Counted from the stretch's first letter, positions 1 through 7,198 are shown. The stretch: 14,228 nt of DNA from Prevotella sp. UBA2725 (GCA_002353825.1 DEKJ01000017.1:1-14228), one strand, 5' to 3'. Program-made: numbers and translations. The notes: a model not told the origin generated them from the letters alone.

Positions 1-15
1 GTTAATTTTTAAATG

Positions 16-1452
16 TTACTTAGAGGCATAGACGGTCCAGGTTGAGCCCGCAAGAACGCTGGCATCTATAAGCAGTTTGCCATCATAAGTTAACTGGGTG
101 TCGAGCTCCTGTCCGGCTGCATTCTTAATAACAAACGGATCGTTTTCGTCAATGCCCAACAACTTCCTTACATCAGCCGCATCAACCTCTACAACCTGTG
201 TGCGCGTTTCTGTACTCGGGTTACTGATGATGATTGACACCGTCTTCGAAGGATTTTCTTTTGCTGCAAGCCAACGATAATATTCGCACGCGGCAAGTAG
301 GAATGCGCCTACACCGAAATCAGCCTGCGAACTCTTGTTGATCGTCTGACCAGGGATAGCACGGTCGCCGATTGGTTGCACATAGCCTACACTGCCATCG
401 GCCTGCAAAGCGCTATGAGAGAGATAAGTCCACGCCTTAGATACCGTCGGGAGATAATCGGTCTCAGAGAGCAAGCCGTTGTTGATACCCCAAAGCAGTC
501 CATAGGTAAAGAATGCGGTGCCACTTGTCTCCGGACCTGGCGCCATATCCTTATCGAGCATCGAGCGAGTCCAGTAGCCTTCGGGCTGTTGACAAGCTGC
601 GACAGCATGAGCCAGCCTCTGATATTTCTTCACGAAGAAGTCGTAATGCTGATAGGTCTTCGGCATATCCTGAAGGACCTTAGCAAGACCAGCCAGCACC
701 CAGCCATCACCGCGCGCCCAAAAGTCCTTGCCTCCGTTGTTGGCCTTATGCTTGGGGTAGACATAGCGGCCATCACGAAAATAGAGCCCGGTCTCCTTAT
801 CAAGCATGATGCTGTCCGAATACTGGAGGTTGTCATAGATCTTGTCGAGATACTTTACATCCCCCGTGAGCTTATACATCTTCGTCAAAGTAGGCATCAC
901 CATATAGAGCGCATCGGCCCACCACCAATAATCATTGGCCTTTGAGTCAGCCTCATAACTCATCACCTCCTTGGCACGAGCTATCTTCTTCTTTGCAGGA
1001 GCAATGTTATAAAGATCCATAAACGTCTGGAAACAGATCTGCCAGTCACCAAAGAGCACATGCTGCTGATCCTCGCCATACTGCTTATAGAGCCATTTGG
1101 AAGGATTTTTCTCCGTAGCTCCCGACCACTTATTGTAGTCGGCCCAAGCATTGGAGTAATCCAGCCATGTTTTTGCCTTCTGCTTGGCAGCCGGAGTCTT
1201 TATCTCATTATTGAAGAGTTTGTATGCCTCCATATTTCCCGTATGGTAAGCCGCCCAGTTCCAAAAGGAAGGCGTCTTATAGGAATTATGACTCTGCCAA
1301 TAATCGTTGACTTTGATGATTGTCTGTTCAACCTTTTCTCTCTCCGATTCATTAGAAGCGTTAGCTTTTGAAGAAGTCCTTGAGAAAGAAGGAAGAGACA
1401 GGAACGTTGTCCCCACAAAGAGCAATACTCTAAACGTATTCAATGTTTTCAT
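16..1452 (-). CDS. GH105 unsaturated rhamnogalacturonyl hydrolase (YteR/RmrX-like), secreted
   Basis: 478 aa. Family knowledge: GH105 enzymes remove the unsaturated uronic acid left at the non-reducing end of rhamnogalacturonan or related fragments after a lyase has acted. Seen here: residues 1-24 form a hydrophobic signal peptide without a lipobox Cys, so export to the periplasm or beyond is likely. The (alpha/alpha)6-barrel region runs from about 40 to 395, with WWADALYM at 177-184 (Asp180 matches the position of the general acid/base Asp of YteR), WARGDGW at 245-251 and ETSGTAFF at 308-315, all typical GH105 blocks. Residues 400-478 look like a small beta-rich tail of unknown role. The gene starts 49 nt after the DUF2264 gene on the same strand and is probably co-transcribed with it. 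The start is the ATG just before the signal peptide. The exact substrate cannot be read from the sequence. Confidence 0.88.
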   Translation of the reverse strand: MKTLNTFRVLLFVGTTFLSLPSFSRTSSKANASNESEREKVEQTIIKVNDYWQSHNSYKTPSFWNWAAYHTGNMEAYKLFNNEIKTPAAKQKAKTWLDYSNAWADYNKWSGATEKNPSKWLYKQYGEDQQHVLFGDWQICFQTFMDLYNIAPAKKKIARAKEVMSYEADSKANDYWWWADALYMVMPTLTKMYKLTGDVKYLDKIYDNLQYSDSIMLDKETGLYFRDGRYVYPKHKANNGGKDFWARGDGWVLAGLAKVLQDMPKTYQHYDFFVKKYQRLAHAVAACQQPEGYWTRSMLDKDMAPGPETSGTAFFTYGLLWGINNGLLSETDYLPTVSKAWTYLSHSALQADGSVGYVQPIGDRAIPGQTINKSSQADFGVGAFLLAACEYYRWLAAKENPSKTVSIIISNPSTETRTQVVEVDAADVRKLLGIDENDPFVIKNAAGQELDTQLTYDGKLLIDASVLAGSTWTVYASK

Positions 1453-1501
1453 CTAAACAGGTTATTTGTTACTGTATATACGTTTATTCTTTAATGTTTA
1501 C

Positions 1502-2761
1502 TTACCATTTGTCTGCGGTCTTGATCGTATCCGCCCAACGGTGGTCTTTCGGGAAAGGCTTACCATTCCACGCCTTAACCTGCGTCCAAGGCTGCGGAGC
1601 ATCTGTCCAGAATGGATCAGAAGCGGGCAAACCAAGCGGCATGAAAACGAGAGAAGTCATATAAAGAGAGCCATTATTTGTATACCAGTCGGCTACATCG
1701 GGCTGATGACCGCAGAAGCCAATGGTCAGATAGCCGCCTTCATTAAAGTTGTTCTGCTCATCGAACATCCGATGGAGCGACTTAGTCAAGGCAGCACGCA
1801 CTTGTCCGTTGCTTAGGTCCTTCGGCAGTTTCTTGTACCAAGCCATCAAAGCAAGCGGCTGCATCGTTGCCATACGGTAAGGAATGCTACGACCGAAGAC
1901 AGGGAAAGTACCATCGGGAGCAATGAAACGCTCTAAGATGATGGCATATTTCTGACAACGAGACAGTTCACGGTCCCAGTATTTTTGATAATCGAGACGT
2001 GAGTTAACCTTTGCATCAACCATCGCCTGCAAAGTTTCAAGATACATTGGATGGAAAACATAGGAGCTATAGTAATCAAAGGCAAAATTAGGCCCATCCG
2101 AATACCAGCCATCACCTGTGTACCATTCCTCTACTTTACGGCAGGCAGAATTGACACGGTATTCATCATAGTCAGCCCCAGCTTTAGCCAAGAAACTTTC
2201 AATGGTTGAAGAGAAAAGGAGCCAATTGGTATAAGGGGGATCAATCTTACGCAGTTTCTTAAACTCGGTAAAATAGCGTTGCTTCGTGATCTCGTCAAGT
2301 GGTTTCCACAAAGCATCGTAGGCTCTAAGGAAGCTCTCAGCGATATAGGCGGCATCCACAAGGTTCTGTCCGCCTATACCCCAACAGAGATAATCGGGGC
2401 TCTTGGGATCCACTGCATTCTTATAAGAAGCGAGAGCCCATTCCCGGAGCTGTGCACGCTGCTTGCCTTCTGCCGTACCATCATCGGGGAGGGCAATCCA
2501 TGGAGCGATGCCAGCCATGAGGCGGCCAAAGCACTCCATATAGAGCACTTTCTTGTTACGGTTGTCGAAAGACGGACTGAACTCCGTCTGCATCTTGGCT
2601 TGCAGTTCGCCTTTCGACATATTTTCCAACACAGGCTGTGCCATCTTCCAGGCCAGTGAACACCAATACTCACGGTCTGAGACGACCTTCTTTGATTTGG
2701 CCGATACCGGCACAAGCATCAAGAAAAGCAAGCACGCGGTCAGGACTATTGTTCTTCTCAT
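1502..2761 (-). CDS. Secreted DUF2264 family protein, probable glycan-active enzyme
   Basis: 419 aa. Residues 1-21 form a signal peptide ending in VSAK. The rest matches my memory of the DUF2264 family (alpha/alpha-toroid fold): an LYMECFGRLMAGIAPW block near 73-88, a CWGIGGQNLVDAAY block near 125-138, and NWLLFSSTIESFLAKAG followed by WYTGDGWYSDGPNFAFDYYSSY in the middle. DUF2264 proteins are frequent in Bacteroidota polysaccharide utilisation loci, and I recall that some have been assigned exo-beta-glucuronidase activity in a newer GH family; I could not check that. Its GH105 partner directly downstream supports a role in trimming acidic pectic or arabinogalactan side chains. It has its own upstream promoter (2799-2829), so it is probably a transcription unit separate from tyrA. 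The family call is fairly sure; the substrate is not known. Confidence 0.8.
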   Translation of the reverse strand: MRRTIVLTACLLFLMLVPVSAKSKKVVSDREYWCSLAWKMAQPVLENMSKGELQAKMQTEFSPSFDNRNKKVLYMECFGRLMAGIAPWIALPDDGTAEGKQRAQLREWALASYKNAVDPKSPDYLCWGIGGQNLVDAAYIAESFLRAYDALWKPLDEITKQRYFTEFKKLRKIDPPYTNWLLFSSTIESFLAKAGADYDEYRVNSACRKVEEWYTGDGWYSDGPNFAFDYYSSYVFHPMYLETLQAMVDAKVNSRLDYQKYWDRELSRCQKYAIILERFIAPDGTFPVFGRSIPYRMATMQPLALMAWYKKLPKDLSNGQVRAALTKSLHRMFDEQNNFNEGGYLTIGFCGHQPDVADWYTNNGSLYMTSLVFMPLGLPASDPFWTDAPQPWTQVKAWNGKPFPKDHRWADTIKTADKW

Positions 2762-2798
2762 TTATGTAGTTTTTAGAATTAATTCCGTTAATCACCCA

Positions 2799-2829
2799 CA
2801 AAGTTAATGAAAAATTGACGGAAATCAAG
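2799..2829 (-). promoter_or_regulatory. Bacteroidota-type promoter for the DUF2264-GH105 pair
   Basis: Read on the minus strand, CTTG (2829-2826), a 19-nt spacer, then TAACTTTG (2806-2799). This matches the Bacteroidota vegetative consensus TTTG-N19-21-TAnnTTTG perfectly in the -7 box and with one mismatch in the -33 box. A start of transcription about 7 nt downstream would leave a leader of roughly 30 nt before the ATG at 2761. A perfect 10-nt palindrome, GAATTAATTC (2776-2785), lies in that leader. Confidence 0.6.
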
Positions 2830-2861
2830 TCTAAATATTGAGAAATATAGTCCACAAATCG

Positions 2862-3650
2862 TTATTTCTCCTCTTGCTGCCTTACATTTTTGCGAATCTT
2901 CGTCAGATAGGCTTTCATACCGGCAGCATCTTTGTTGTCGATGATCTGCAACAGTTCCTTTAGCTCGGTGCGGATCTGAGCCACCTGATCGTGGGTGTAG
3001 GGGTTAAAGAGGATCTCCTGAAGCAAATAATCATCTTCAGAGAGCACACCGCGCGCAATCTGCATATGACGTTTGAAAGTCGTACCCGGTGCATCCTGCG
3101 GCTTCATGACAGCAGCAAAGACAAAAGTGGAGACAAAAGGAATGCTCAATGAGTAAGCCACTGTGCGGTCGTGCTCGTCGAAGGTATATTCGTAGATATG
3201 GAGGCCGAGACGCTGATAGAGGTCTTTGAAGAAGATGCGACCCATGTAGTCGCCTTCACTGATAATAATGGCATTCTCCTCAGAGAGCTGGTTGAGGTTA
3301 GCGAAGGTAGGGCCAAACATTGGGTGCGTAGAGACATAAGGATGACCAGACTTCTCATAATATTCTTTCAATCCTGTCTTCACTGAAGAAATATCGGAGA
3401 TGATACAGTCCTTCGGAAGATAAGGTAAGATCTCGTCAAAAGCAGACTTTGTGAACTTCACGGTCACGGCATTGATGACAAGCTCCGGCGCAAAGGCTTT
3501 CACTTCATCCATTGTCGTGAAGCGCTGACAGTTATAGGTGAAGCGCAGACGCTTTGGATCACGCTCGATCACTGCTACCTCATGATCAAAACTCAGCAAG
3601 TCGATAAAGAAGGAACCCATCTTACCGGCTCCCATAATCAATATTTTCAT
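2862..3650 (-). CDS. tyrA: Prephenate dehydrogenase
   Basis: 262 aa. It catalyses oxidative decarboxylation of prephenate to 4-hydroxyphenylpyruvate, the Tyr branch of aromatic synthesis, in the cytoplasm. Seen: an N-terminal Rossmann fold with GAGKMG at 7-12, ISDISSVK at 84-91, and the THPMFGPT block at 108-115, whose His109 matches the catalytic His of the family. The C-terminal half is helical and fits the TyrA dimerisation domain. There is no C-terminal ACT domain and no fused chorismate mutase, so direct Tyr feedback through an ACT domain is not expected. It is the last gene of the Phe/Tyr operon, 77 nt after the DAHP synthase/chorismate mutase gene, in a gap that holds a GC-rich hairpin. 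No clear intrinsic terminator follows it. Prephenate versus arogenate preference cannot be told from what I see. Confidence 0.9.
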   Translation of the reverse strand: MKILIMGAGKMGSFFIDLLSFDHEVAVIERDPKRLRFTYNCQRFTTMDEVKAFAPELVINAVTVKFTKSAFDEILPYLPKDCIISDISSVKTGLKEYYEKSGHPYVSTHPMFGPTFANLNQLSEENAIIISEGDYMGRIFFKDLYQRLGLHIYEYTFDEHDRTVAYSLSIPFVSTFVFAAVMKPQDAPGTTFKRHMQIARGVLSEDDYLLQEILFNPYTHDQVAQIRTELKELLQIIDNKDAAGMKAYLTKIRKNVRQQEEK

Positions 3651-3673
3651 CTGTTTGTATTGAAATTACTCAG

Positions 3674-3718
3674 CAGTGGCGGGCGGCCCCTAACCATGAC
3701 CTAGCCGCCCCTGCACTG
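3674..3718 (-). repeat. Intercistronic GC-rich stem-loop between DAHPS-CM and tyrA
   Basis: On the minus strand, CAGTG (3718-3714) pairs with CACTG (3678-3674), and inside it GGGCGGC (3710-3704) pairs with GCCGCCC (3687-3681), with a small internal loop between. No U-run follows on the minus strand, so this is not a standard intrinsic terminator. A role in mRNA processing or in protecting a 3' end is possible but unproven. Confidence 0.6.
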
Positions 3719-3727
3719 ATACCATAG

Positions 3728-4798
3728 TTATTCGTTGACGATCTGCAACTGCTGGCGAACACTCTCCTCATGGACGAGCTCAAACATATGAGCAGCAAAT
3801 TCTGGAGACATACCACAGAGCGAAGCCTGCGCACCACGCTTCTCGAGGATCTCACCGTAACGGCTTGCCTGAAGCACGGTCATATTATGCTCCTTCTTGA
3901 ATGTACCGATCTCACGGCACACACGGAAACGCTTAGCCAGGAGGTCCATGAGCTGGTTATCAATCTCGTCAATCTGCGAACGCAACTGACGAATGCCCTC
4001 TGTTGTAGTATGTTCACTTCTCACAACCAAAAGACTTAAGATGTAATCAAGAATATCTGGTGTGACCTGCTGCTTGGCATCACTCCATGCGCAATCAGGA
4101 TCGCAGTGGCTCTCCACGATGAGACCATCGAAGCCAAGATCCATAGCCTGCTGGCAAAGCGGAGCAATGAGATCACGACGGCCACCGATATGACTGGGAT
4201 CGCAGAGGATAGGAAGATCAGGGATACGACGATGGAGTTCAATAGGAATTTGCCACATCGGTAGGTTACGATAGATCTTCTTGTCGTAGCTGGAGAAGCC
4301 ACGATGGATCGCACCCATACGCTTCACACCTGCCTGGTTGATACGTTGCATGGCACCAATCCAAAGTTCGAGATCCGGGTTCACTGGATTCTTGACGAGC
4401 ACCGGGCCTTCGTATCCCTTCAGGCTGTCGGCCAGCTCCTGCATGGCGAAGGGATTAGCCGTTGTGCGGGCTCCGATCCACAGGATGTCGACACCATATT
4501 TCTGACAGAGCTCTACATGCTCCGGAGTAGCTACCTCAGTAGCAATGAGCATGCCGGTCTCTTTCTTCACTTCCTGCAGCCAGGGCAGTGCTTTCTCACC
4601 ATTACCCTCAAAGCCTCCGGGCTTCGTACGGGGTTTCCACACACCGGCACGGAACATATGGCAGCCTTTGGCAGCAAGCTGGCGGGCTGTGGTCATCACT
4701 TGCTCTTCGGTCTCGGCAGAGCATGGGCCGGCTATCACTAATGGGCGCTCACCGCCATTGTCAGACGGGAGATTGAGGGGTTCGAGATCTAATTCCAT
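3728..4798 (-). CDS. Bifunctional DAHP synthase / type II chorismate mutase
   Basis: 356 aa fusion. Residues 1 to about 255 are a DAHP synthase of the short, KDO8P-synthase-like group: AGPCSAET (23-30, with metal-ligand Cys26), FRAGVWKPRTKPGGFEG (49-65), KNPVNPDLELW (136-146), IHRGFSSY (164-171), DPSHIGGRR (200-208, metal-ligand His203) and ESHCDPDCAWSDA (229-241). Residues about 262-348 are an AroQ-type chorismate mutase: IRQLRSQIDEIDNQLMDLLAKR and the following CREIGTFKKEH helix. It joins phosphoenolpyruvate and erythrose-4-phosphate at pathway entry, and converts chorismate to prephenate, the last common intermediate of Phe and Tyr. A homologue of this layout from Prevotella nigrescens has been studied as an interdependent enzyme inhibited by prephenate (from memory). 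Hairpins lie in the gaps on both sides of the gene. Confidence 0.93.
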   Translation of the reverse strand: MELDLEPLNLPSDNGGERPLVIAGPCSAETEEQVMTTARQLAAKGCHMFRAGVWKPRTKPGGFEGNGEKALPWLQEVKKETGMLIATEVATPEHVELCQKYGVDILWIGARTTANPFAMQELADSLKGYEGPVLVKNPVNPDLELWIGAMQRINQAGVKRMGAIHRGFSSYDKKIYRNLPMWQIPIELHRRIPDLPILCDPSHIGGRRDLIAPLCQQAMDLGFDGLIVESHCDPDCAWSDAKQQVTPDILDYILSLLVVRSEHTTTEGIRQLRSQIDEIDNQLMDLLAKRFRVCREIGTFKKEHNMTVLQASRYGEILEKRGAQASLCGMSPEFAAHMFELVHEESVRQQLQIVNE

Positions 4799-4837
4799 AG
4801 TTATAATGTTTAATGTTGTTTATCGTGGTTATTGTTT

Positions 4838-4857
4838 TGCCGCCGTAAACGGCGGCA
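4838..4857 (-). repeat. Perfect 8-bp GC hairpin between aminotransferase and DAHPS-CM genes
   Basis: TGCCGCCG and CGGCGGCA flank a 4-nt loop, a perfect stem in the 88-nt gap between the two genes. The minus-strand sequence after it is AAACAATAACC, with no U-run, so termination is unlikely. It may act in transcript processing or stability. Confidence 0.7.
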
Positions 4858-4886
4858 CACTGAACTTTACAAAAACTGCAAATGGC

Positions 4887-6053
4887 TTAGAAATTGCCGA
4901 CGGCTTTTATTCGCTTCAGCGCTTCTTGCATCTTCTCGTCCTTGGCGCAGAGGCTGATGCGGATATAGCGCTTGCCGTTGTTGCCGAAGATGAAGCCCGG
5001 CGTGATGAAGACATGAGCCTTGTGCAGGACAGCCTCGGTGAGGTCTTCCACATCCTTATATTTGTCAGGGATGCGGCCCCAGAGGAACATACCCACCTGC
5101 GTGGGATCGAAGGTGCAATCGAGTGCTCTCATGATATCCTCGGCGATGACACGACGACGGCGATAGTTCTCGATGTTGTTCTCACGATGCCATTCGGGCG
5201 TGTTCGTGTTGAAAGCCTCTGCTGCGGCAAGCTGGATACCACGGAAGGTACCGTTCTCGATATTGCTTTGGATCTTGAACATCCAAGAGATATAATCCTT
5301 GTTGCTGATCATCATAGCCACACGCCAACCCGGCATGTTGTGGCTCTTCGACATTGAGTTGAACTCGATGCAGCAGTCCTTTGCTCCGGGCACCTGCATG
5401 ATGCTCAGCGGATGCTCGTTGAGAATGAGTGAATAAGGGTTATCGTTCACTACGAGGATGTCGTGCTTCTTGGCAAAAGCAACGAGTTTCTCAAAGGTCT
5501 CCATCCGTGCATTGCCGCCTGTGGGCATGTTCGGATAGTTGGTCCACATCACTTTCACACCCGTGAGATCCATACTCTCAAGCTGGTCGAAGTCGGGTTG
5601 CCATCCGTTGTCCTCGCGGAGGTCATAGTTGATGATCTGTGTACCGAAGATCTTGTTCACAGCGGTATAAGTAGGATAACCAGGATCCGGGATGAGCACT
5701 TTGTCACCAGGGTTGCAGAAAGCGAGGGTGACATACATGATGCCTTCCTTCGAACCAATGATTGGCTGAACCTCTGTCATGGGGTCTACCTCCACACCGT
5801 AGATGCGCTTGTAGAACCCGGCCATAGCCTTGTGGAGCTCTGGCAATCCGCTTGTAGGCTGATAGCCGTGTGCGTTGGGGTCATGAGCCACCTCGCAGAG
5901 CTTGTCAATAGTCTGCTTCGAAGGTGGCATGTCGGGGGAGCCGATAGCGAGGGAGATGATGTCCTGGCCCTCGGCATTAAGTTTAGCCACTTCTTTCAGT
6001 TTTCTGCTGAAATAGTATTCCTGGATACTGTTTACTCTTGATGCTGGTTTCAT
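4887..6053 (-). CDS. Class I/II PLP aminotransferase, probable aromatic aminotransferase of Phe/Tyr synthesis
   Basis: 388 aa, a full-length fold-type I aminotransferase. Seen: AIGSPDMPPS (36-45), HGYQPTSGLPELHKAM (62-77), IIGSKEGI (98-105), DPGYPTY (123-129), NYPNMPTGG (172-180), NDNPYS (203-208) and SMSKSHNMPGWR (233-244), where Lys236 is the expected PLP-binding lysine. Closest family memory is the LL-DAP/aspartate-type aminotransferases annotated in Bacteroidota. It sits 3 nt after pheA and in one operon with DAHPS-CM and tyrA. This points to transamination of phenylpyruvate and 4-hydroxyphenylpyruvate to Phe and Tyr; transamination of prephenate is a less likely alternative. The substrate is inferred from context only. 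Confidence 0.85.
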   Translation of the reverse strand: MKPASRVNSIQEYYFSRKLKEVAKLNAEGQDIISLAIGSPDMPPSKQTIDKLCEVAHDPNAHGYQPTSGLPELHKAMAGFYKRIYGVEVDPMTEVQPIIGSKEGIMYVTLAFCNPGDKVLIPDPGYPTYTAVNKIFGTQIINYDLREDNGWQPDFDQLESMDLTGVKVMWTNYPNMPTGGNARMETFEKLVAFAKKHDILVVNDNPYSLILNEHPLSIMQVPGAKDCCIEFNSMSKSHNMPGWRVAMMISNKDYISWMFKIQSNIENGTFRGIQLAAAEAFNTNTPEWHRENNIENYRRRRVIAEDIMRALDCTFDPTQVGMFLWGRIPDKYKDVEDLTEAVLHKAHVFITPGFIFGNNGKRYIRISLCAKDEKMQEALKRIKAVGNF

Positions 6054-6056
6054 ATC

Positions 6057-6887
6057 TTATACTGCTTTATATTCACCTAATATTTTGATTGCTTTTACGA
6101 GGGGTGTGATGGCGTCTATCGACTGTCGGTATCGGATGAGGTCATCATAAGTCACATCAACATAGAACATATACTCCCACTCATGACCGATAATAGGAAG
6201 CGACTGTATCTTCGTCAAGTTGATGTCATAGAAGCTGAGGATCGTAAGCACCTTTGACAGTGAGCCTTCAGAGTGTGGAAGGGTGAAGACGATACTCGAC
6301 TTGTTTACTTCGTTCAATGGGCGGAGGAAGTCGGCCTTACGTGGATCGGTGACAACGAGGAAGCGGGTGAAGTTGTGCTTGTTATCCTCGATATGGTCTT
6401 CCAAGACCTTCAGTCCATACATTTTCGCTGCATCAGCATGACAGATGGCGGCCCAGCCGTGGCACTGATGCTCGTGGATGTACTTGGCACTGCCTGCCGT
6501 GTCTTCTGCCTCCACGACTTTCAACTCCTCATGGGTGGAGAGATAATCGCGGCACTGCATCAGTGCTACGGGATGGGAGTGCACTTCACTGATCGTGCTC
6601 CAGTCGTCATCCGGCAAGCAACAGATGCAATGAGTGATATGCAGCTTGTGCTCCCCGACGATCGTTGTGCCACTGTCACGCAGCAACTCATAGTTGTGGA
6701 GCAAAGAACCGGCGATGGTGTTTTCTATCGCCATCATGCCGATGACTGTGGGGTCAGTCTTGATGCTCTCGAACACCTGCTCAAAGGTATCGCAGCAGAT
6801 AAGCTGTACCTGTTCACCTTTGAAGTATTCGTGCGCCGCGATGTCGTGAAACGACCCCAGCATGCCTTGTATCGCTACTCTCTTCAT
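6057..6887 (-). CDS. pheA: Prephenate dehydratase with ACT domain
   Basis: 276 aa, monofunctional, with no chorismate mutase domain (that activity is on the DAHPS fusion downstream). It converts prephenate to phenylpyruvate. The catalytic domain covers about 1-185, with AIENTIAGS (53-61), HSHPVALMQC (103-112), DTAGSA (129-134) and NFTRFLVV (172-179), which contains the catalytic TRF motif (174-176). The ACT domain covers about 196-272: GSLSKVLTILSFYDINLTKI is in place of the usual GALxxxL region, but the classical ESRP Phe-binding motif reads QSLP (228-231). It is the first structural gene of the operon, 87 nt after the attenuator terminator, and ends 3 nt before the aminotransferase start. 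The start ATG at 6887 gives the normal N-terminus MKRVAIQG. Confidence 0.93.
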   Translation of the reverse strand: MKRVAIQGMLGSFHDIAAHEYFKGEQVQLICCDTFEQVFESIKTDPTVIGMMAIENTIAGSLLHNYELLRDSGTTIVGEHKLHITHCICCLPDDDWSTISEVHSHPVALMQCRDYLSTHEELKVVEAEDTAGSAKYIHEHQCHGWAAICHADAAKMYGLKVLEDHIEDNKHNFTRFLVVTDPRKADFLRPLNEVNKSSIVFTLPHSEGSLSKVLTILSFYDINLTKIQSLPIIGHEWEYMFYVDVTYDDLIRYRQSIDAITPLVKAIKILGEYKAV

Positions 6888-6894
6888 AATATCT

Positions 6895-6941
6895 TGTTTT
6901 CTTTATTTCTTTCTTGAGCCGAGCTCACTGTTTTCTTTATT
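6895..6941 (-). repeat. 13-nt direct repeat in the A/G-rich pheA leader
   Basis: On the minus strand AATAAAGAAAACA occurs twice (6941-6929 and 6907-6895), 34 nt apart, preceded by two AATAAGG copies. This stretch between the attenuator and pheA is almost free of structure and purine-rich. It may help ribosome loading in a genome without Shine-Dalgarno sites. Confidence 0.4.
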
Positions 6942-6973
6942 CCTTATTCCTTATTCTTTAGCGAATGCGTAAC

Positions 6974-7008
6974 AAAAAATCCCGCTTCATATTATCTATG
7001 AAGCGGGA
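6974..7008 (-). terminator. Intrinsic terminator of the Phe/Tyr attenuator (segments 2:3)
   Basis: On the minus strand TCCCGCTTCATA (7008-6997), loop GATAA (6996-6992), TATGAAGCGGGA (6991-6980), then six T (6979-6974). This is a perfect 12-bp stem with a U-run, a textbook intrinsic terminator, placed 87 nt upstream of the pheA start. The 5' arm is also complementary to a copy of the 3' arm located upstream in the leader-peptide gene. Confidence 0.92.
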
Positions 7009-7061
7009 CTTTGTATGCAAACCATCCTAATGAGGTTGTATCTCTGAGTCTTAAGTTGAAA

Positions 7062-7136
7062 TTACACGCAACTTCCCGCTTCACAATTTCTTGCAAAGTA
7101 AAAATAATAATAGGAGTATGTTGCGAAAAACTTCAT
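7062..7136 (-). CDS. Phe/Tyr leader peptide of the attenuator (24 aa)
   Basis: The peptide begins MKFFATYSYYYFYF and ends ARNCEAGSCV, followed by TAA at 7064-7062. Nine of the first 14 residues are aromatic: Tyr at 7, 9, 10, 11 and 13, Phe at 3, 4, 12 and 14. No Trp is present. Its purpose would be to sense charged tRNA-Tyr and tRNA-Phe by ribosome stalling, not to act as a protein. Codons 18-21 carry attenuator segment 1. The ATG at 7136-7134 was chosen because the promoter at 7199-7230 would start transcription about 55 nt upstream of it. The same frame stays open further upstream, but that part precedes the promoter and runs antisense into the divergent gene. The short leader is therefore the credible gene. 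Confidence 0.87.
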   Translation of the reverse strand: MKFFATYSYYYFYFARNCEAGSCV

Positions 7137-7198
7137 ATTCGACTTGTTTTGTTGTTGTCTTTTTCTTTGTTGATGACTTATTCTTGTTAAATCAATGG

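Larger units (their letters stand above)
6974..7136 (-). promoter_or_regulatory. Translation-coupled transcription attenuator of the Phe/Tyr operon
   Basis: Three segments are seen on the minus strand. Segment 1, TGAAGCGGGA (7083-7074), lies inside the leader-peptide gene. Segment 2, TCCCGCTTCA, is in the 5' terminator arm (7008-6999). Segment 3, TGAAGCGGGA, is in the 3' arm (6989-6980). Segments 1 and 3 are identical, so segment 2 can pair with either. The 1:2 helix is 10 bp, and G-U, U-A and U-G pairs can extend it to about 13; the 2:3 helix is 12 bp with a U-run. Tyr/Phe codons end 12 nt before segment 1, so a stalled ribosome would leave it just free, while a ribosome at the stop codon would cover it. 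A further 6-bp hairpin, AAGTTG/CAACTT (7074-7069 with 7058-7053), spans the stop codon. The logic equals that of enterobacterial attenuators; the function is inferred. Confidence 0.88.

Noticed and set aside
16..2761. Full polysaccharide utilisation locus
   Set aside because: Only two enzyme genes are in the window. No SusC/SusD pair, hybrid sensor or anti-sigma gene is visible, so only a partial locus can be claimed.
4838..4857. Intrinsic terminator between the aminotransferase and DAHPS-CM genes
   Set aside because: The stem is strong, but no U-run follows on the minus strand, and the genes on both sides belong to one pathway.
4545..5357. 270-aa open frame on the plus strand
   Set aside because: It runs antisense to the DAHPS-CM and aminotransferase genes, whose motifs are certain, and shows no recognisable domain. 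It is a shadow of high-GC third positions.
6273..6917. 214-aa open frame on the plus strand
   Set aside because: It is antisense to pheA, which carries all expected motifs, and has no own family features.
6974..7190. T-box or riboswitch instead of a peptide-based attenuator
   Set aside because: No T-box sequence or tRNA-binding stem was seen. The aromatic-rich small gene overlapping segment 1 explains the region without an aptamer.
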